This document shows, piece after piece, positions 60,490-64,000 of a stretch of DNA of 64,000 nt (within the stretch, counting starts at the first letter, position 1; each line of letters starts with the position of its first letter). A program made the translations under genes and the position numbers. Source of the DNA: Chelativorans sp. J32 (lineage in GTDB: Bacteria > Pseudomonadota > Alphaproteobacteria > Rhizobiales > Rhizobiaceae); NCBI RefSeq assembly GCF_000518985.1, contig NZ_JAEQ01000010.1:62001-126000 (forward strand). The letters are read 5' to 3'. The notes under the pieces were generated by a model, which did not search any database, had not been told where the DNA came from, and saw only the letters and a program-made list of their open reading frames with translations.

Positions 60490-62148
60490 CTATAGCCGCG
60501 CGACCGCCTCGCGCAGCGCTGGCATGCCCTGCTCGGCTTCCTCGAGCCAGCCGGGCCGTAGCTGTGGGACCGAGCGGATGAGCATCTCGGTGTAGGGTGA
60601 AACGGGGGGGTGGGTCAGGTTCTGCGGTGCGGCCTTGGTCACGATGCGGCCGCGATACATCACCATCACCTGGTCACAGATCGCCGAAACGGTTCCGAGA
60701 TCGTGCGAGATGAACAGCATCGCCAGCCCGAATTCGTGGCGCAGGTCCGTAAGCAGGTTGAGCACCGAGCTTGCGACGATCGTGTCGAGGGCTGAAGTCA
60801 CTTCGTCGCAAAGGAGCAGCTTCGGTTCAGCGGCGACAGCCCGCGCGAGGTTGACACGCTGCTTCTGCCCGCCCGAAAGCTCTCCGGGCCTGCGGCCCGC
60901 CGCAGAACGCGGAATCTGCACAAGATCCATCAGCTCGAAAACGCGCGCGTCACGCCGCGACTTGTCGCCGATATCGTAGAAATCCAGCGGGCGGCGCAGC
61001 AATTGATGAATTGTCTGCGCGGGATTGAGCGCGGTGTCGGCCATCTGGAACACCATCTGGACGGCTTGGCGTCGCTCCTTGCTGCGGGCTTTGCCCTGCA
61101 AGCCGATGTCCTCGCCCTCGATCGTCATCCGCCCTTTCGACGCCGGATGAATGCCGGCGAGGACCCGCGCCAGCGTGGACTTGCCGGAACCGCTTTCCCC
61201 GATGACCCCGACGATTTCGCCCGGCGCGATGTCGAAACTGACATCGTGCACGATGGGGAAGGTGGCGGTGTTGTTCTTTATCGCCCCGTACCCGGCGTTG
61301 AGGTCACGGACCTCAACGAGCGGGCGGATGGACGAGGTGTCACCGAGCTTTGCACGTTCGTGCGGTTCGGCTGCCGCAAGCAGTTCGCGCGTATAGGCTG
61401 CGCTGGGAGAGGATAGGAGGTGTCCCGTCTCGTCCACTTCCTGAAGAGTGCCGTCTTTGAGAACAGCGATCTTGTCTGCCATCTGCGCGACCACTGCCAG
61501 ATCGTGCGATACGTAGACGGCTGTCGCATGGTGGTTCTGCACCATCCGCTTGAAAGCACGCAGGACTTCAATCTGCGTGGTCACGTCGAGAGCGGTGGTC
61601 GGCTCATCGAGGATGATCAACGCGGGATCGTTCAGCATCGCCATCGCCGCGATCATCCGCTGCAACTGCCCGCCCGAAACCTCGTGCGGATAACGCTCGC
61701 CGATCCGGTCCGGATCTGGCAGCCCCAGTTCGGCAAACAGGGCCCTTGCCTTGGCGGCTGCCTCCGGACGCGTCATGGTACCGTGAATGCGCGCGCTCTC
61801 GGTGATCTGGTCGATCAGGCGGAATGCCGGGTTGAAGGAGGCGGCGGCGCTCTGCGGGATATAGGCGATCTTGTTGCCACGCAGGTGTCGGCGCTGTTCA
61901 AACGTCAGATCCAGCATGTTGGTGCCGTCGACCACAACGGACCCTTTGGTGAAGGAGCAGCCGCTGCGGGCATAGCCCATCATCGAAAGCGCGATCGTGG
62001 TCTTTCCGGAACCGGATTCGCCGATCAGGGCAAGAACCTGCCCCTTCTCAAGGGTCAGCTCGATATCCTGAACGATGGGTCTCGGCTTGCCTCCGGCACC
62101 GGGGACGCAAATCTCAAGGTTTTTGATTCGCAGAAAAGGCTGGCTCAC
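60490..62148 (-). CDS. Fused DppD-DppF-type ABC transporter ATPase
   Basis: A 552-residue protein with two complete ATPase domains. Domain 1 has GESGSGKTT, VSGGQLQRM and LIILDEPTTALD; domain 2 has GESGSGKST, LSGGQKQRV and LLLCDEVTSALD. The fusion replaces separate DppD and DppF in peptide/opine/nickel-type importers. It overlaps dppC by 4 bp. Confidence 0.93.
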   Translation of the reverse strand: MSQPFLRIKNLEICVPGAGGKPRPIVQDIELTLEKGQVLALIGESGSGKTTIALSMMGYARSGCSFTKGSVVVDGTNMLDLTFEQRRHLRGNKIAYIPQSAAASFNPAFRLIDQITESARIHGTMTRPEAAAKARALFAELGLPDPDRIGERYPHEVSGGQLQRMIAAMAMLNDPALIILDEPTTALDVTTQIEVLRAFKRMVQNHHATAVYVSHDLAVVAQMADKIAVLKDGTLQEVDETGHLLSSPSAAYTRELLAAAEPHERAKLGDTSSIRPLVEVRDLNAGYGAIKNNTATFPIVHDVSFDIAPGEIVGVIGESGSGKSTLARVLAGIHPASKGRMTIEGEDIGLQGKARSKERRQAVQMVFQMADTALNPAQTIHQLLRRPLDFYDIGDKSRRDARVFELMDLVQIPRSAAGRRPGELSGGQKQRVNLARAVAAEPKLLLCDEVTSALDTIVASSVLNLLTDLRHEFGLAMLFISHDLGTVSAICDQVMVMYRGRIVTKAAPQNLTHPPVSPYTEMLIRSVPQLRPGWLEEAEQGMPALREAVARL

Positions 62149-62993
62149 AGCTCGCTACTCCCAGCTTTTGCCCTATCGCCGATGCTGTCGAGGAAGAGAT
62201 TGACTGCGAGGGCCAGCGAAACCACGCAAAATGCCGGCAGGAAAGCAGCCGGTGCGCCAAGGCCGACACCTGCGAGGTTTTCGTAGACGAGCGTCCCCCA
62301 GTCCACTTCCGGAGGTTGCACGCCAAGGCCCAGGAAGCCGAGGCCGCTGATGAGCAGCATGATGTAGACGAACCGGACGCCGAAATCGGTCAGAACGGGC
62401 GGCAGCATGTTGGGCAGCACCTCGCGCAGCATGATGTAGAGCTTGCCCTCGCCACGTGCCCTTGCGGCGGTAACGAAGTCCTGCACCACGATTGTGAGAG
62501 CGACGGCGCGCGCGACGCGGTAGATGCCCGGTGTGTACAGAAAGGCGGATGCGCCGATCAGAACCGGAATGGAGCTGCCCAGGCCAGCGACGATCACCAG
62601 CGCGAAGATGGTGCTCGGCAGGGAGATCAGCGTATCCATTGCCCGGCTGAGCACTGAATCGACAGCTCCTCCCGATACCGCCGCGAACAGTCCAAGGAAG
62701 GTCCCCACGAAGGATGCGATGAGTGTGGCCGTGACCGATATGCCGACAGTGTATCGCGTTCCCACGATGATACGGGAGAGCATATCGCGTCCCATATAGT
62801 CGGAGCCTGCCGGAAAACTGGCCGACATCGGTCCGAACACGTCGAAGTCGACGATCCGGCCGGGGGAGTGAGGTGCGATCCATGGCCCGATGATCGCAAT
62901 CGCAGTCCAGAAAAGGATGATGGCGAGGGAGATTATTGCCGCAGGCGAGAAGCGAAACGCGGAGATCAGACGGTTTTCTGCAGGACTGGACAT
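62145..62993 (-). CDS. Peptide-type ABC transporter permease, DppC family
   Basis: A 282-residue inner-membrane permease with six hydrophobic segments and the EAA loop (FVTAARARGEGKLYIMLREVLPN). A FDVFGPM-type N-terminal stretch precedes GSDYMGRDMLSRIIVG, typical of DppC. It shares one base with dppB. Confidence 0.92.
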   Translation of the reverse strand: MSSPAENRLISAFRFSPAAIISLAIILFWTAIAIIGPWIAPHSPGRIVDFDVFGPMSASFPAGSDYMGRDMLSRIIVGTRYTVGISVTATLIASFVGTFLGLFAAVSGGAVDSVLSRAMDTLISLPSTIFALVIVAGLGSSIPVLIGASAFLYTPGIYRVARAVALTIVVQDFVTAARARGEGKLYIMLREVLPNMLPPVLTDFGVRFVYIMLLISGLGFLGLGVQPPEVDWGTLVYENLAGVGLGAPAAFLPAFCVVSLALAVNLFLDSIGDRAKAGSSEL

Positions 62994-63955
62994 CAGTGCG
63001 CGCGCCCCCTTCGCAGCCTCGGATTGGTGATGATGGCGAAGATGTCGGCAATGGTGACGAGGATGAGATAGCTGGAGCAGAACACCATCGCGCAGGCCTG
63101 AACGAGTGGAATGTCCCGCGTAGACACTGCATCCACCATCAGGCGAGCAACCCCCGGATAGTTGAAGATGATCTCGACGAACACCACGCCGCTCAAAAGC
63201 GAGTTCAGCGCCAGCGCAGTAGAGTTGAGGATCGGCGCAAGCGCATTCGGCATGGCGTGGCGCAGCACGATTCGGTTGCGGGTGGCACCTTTAAGCGTGC
63301 TCATTTCGATATAGGATGATTGCAGCGTGGAGATCAGCGCGGCGCGGATCATGCGCGCCATCTGCGCAACCACGATGAAGACGAGCACACAGACCGGCAT
63401 CAGCAGTGATTTCATCAAGTCCAGCGTGGAGGCGGCGTTCAGGTTCGCAAGTGCTGGAAGCCATCCTAGATGCACCGCGAACACGAAGACGATCAGTGTC
63501 GCAACCATGAATTCCGGTGTCGACATCGCCAGAACCGACGAACCGCTGACCAGCCGGTCGTAGAAACTTCCGCGCCAGATCGCGCTGGTAACGCCGATGA
63601 AGAGTGCAACCGGGATGGCAATTGCCGTGGTCAATGCCGCCAGGAACAGCGTATTCGACATGCGGCCCAGCAACTGGTCGATGACCGGCTGTTTGTTGAC
63701 GAGCGAGATGCCTGCGTCCCCCTGCACCAGCGCTGCCATCCAGCTGAAATAGCGTTGCAGTGGCGGCTGGTCCAAGCCGAGTGCGGAGCGCAGTCCCTCA
63801 ACGGTTTCTTTGGTGGCGAACTGGCCGAGCGAGGCCGTCGCGGCGTCTCCCGGAAGCAGGTTGGACGCGATGAAAATCAGCGTCGCAACCAGCCAGAGGG
63901 TCAGAAACATGACGCCGATCCGCTTAAGGATAAGTTCGGTGATCTTGCCGTTCAC
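62993..63955 (-). CDS. Peptide-type ABC transporter permease, DppB family
   Basis: A 320-residue permease with the DppB N-terminus (LILKRIGVMFLTLWLVATLIFIASNLLPGD) and the EAA loop (YIEMSTLKGATRNRIVLRHAMPN). GTG 63955 has CGGAG upstream; a TTG at 63988 lies in what is probably the end of the preceding gene. The reverse strand of 63967-64000 could encode the last residues (VVAGLFAK) of a substrate-binding protein, but too little is present to annotate. Confidence 0.9.
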   Translation of the reverse strand: MNGKITELILKRIGVMFLTLWLVATLIFIASNLLPGDAATASLGQFATKETVEGLRSALGLDQPPLQRYFSWMAALVQGDAGISLVNKQPVIDQLLGRMSNTLFLAALTTAIAIPVALFIGVTSAIWRGSFYDRLVSGSSVLAMSTPEFMVATLIVFVFAVHLGWLPALANLNAASTLDLMKSLLMPVCVLVFIVVAQMARMIRAALISTLQSSYIEMSTLKGATRNRIVLRHAMPNALAPILNSTALALNSLLSGVVFVEIIFNYPGVARLMVDAVSTRDIPLVQACAMVFCSSYLILVTIADIFAIITNPRLRRGRAH

Positions 63956-64000
63956 GTGGACTCCGTCACTTGGCAAAAAGGCCGGCAACTACTGAGCGCT

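Noticed and set aside
1-64000. CRISPR array
   Set aside because: No series of regularly spaced identical repeats was seen. The only short-period repeat (51171-51305) has under three units and no variable spacers of CRISPR form.

Overview
This 64 kb, GC-rich window looks like part of a genome of an alphaproteobacterium of the Hyphomicrobiales (Rhizobiales) type. The basis is the gene families present: a trb cluster that includes TrbK-alt and a DUF2274 protein, an ArsH/Acr3 arsenic operon, a tartrate-dehydrogenase-like enzyme, and many Tat-type signal sequences. Most of it (1 to about 50.6 kb) is accessory DNA in which metal-resistance modules surround a conjugation cluster. No relaxase, coupling protein, replication protein or intact integrase is visible, so the window does not show whether the element is an ICE or a plasmid.

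Layout. (1) 1-3.9 kb: arsenic operon on the minus strand (arsR, LMW-PTP-type arsC, glutaredoxin-type arsC, acr3, arsH, MFS start), with a divergent DUF6428 gene. (2) 4.0-9.6 kb: Cd/Zn/Pb-type operon on the minus strand (P1B ATPase, short CDF protein, PCuAC, SCO, CcdA, LspA), driven from a divergent CadR/ZntR-type promoter. (3) 9.6-10.9 kb: second arsR with a BASS-family permease. (4) 11.4-21.0 kb: trbB-C-D-E-J-K-L-F-G-I plus DUF2274, then a convergent LysR gene. (5) 22-25.3 kb: Zn-type CDF exporter with an SmtB-like repressor, and a DHA2 MFS pump. (6) 25.4-43.4 kb: copper island with CueR, CsoR, two Cu-type P1B ATPases, two CopZ, a multicopper oxidase, three DUF305 proteins, DUF411, a cytochrome c, a ferredoxin-reductase, glutaredoxins, and several small unknown proteins. 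(7) 43.4-50.6 kb: extracytoplasmic thiol-redox genes (Lgt-like/TlpA, DsbD, DsbA, thioredoxin), an L,D-transpeptidase and a two-component system. (8) 51.0-51.7 kb: a tRNA-Gly 3' fragment, a decayed serine recombinase and short repeats, probably an old element boundary. (9) 51.8-64 kb: catabolic region with DoxX, Lrp, an omega-aminotransferase, two tandem methylaspartate-ammonia-lyase paralogs, a TtuC-like dehydrogenase, a StcD-like flavoenzyme and a peptide-type ABC transporter.

Regulation is unusually readable. Eight CueR-type promoters (TTGACC, 19-bp spacer, internal GGAAGG dyad) tie together both Cu ATPases, both CopZ, an MFS pump, two small unknown genes and one promoter with no intact gene behind it. 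Four CTTAAG-N5-CTTAAG boxes, the PmrA/QseB-type pattern, tie the two-component system to the Dsb operon, the thioredoxin and the L,D-transpeptidase. Two ArsR promoters share TCAAC-N12-GTTGA. The Zn exporter operon starts at a near-perfect 50-bp palindrome. The parts most worth follow-up are the envelope-redox regulon, the small CueR-controlled genes, the DUF305-YVTN fusion, and a CDF-like protein lacking both canonical metal-site aspartates.
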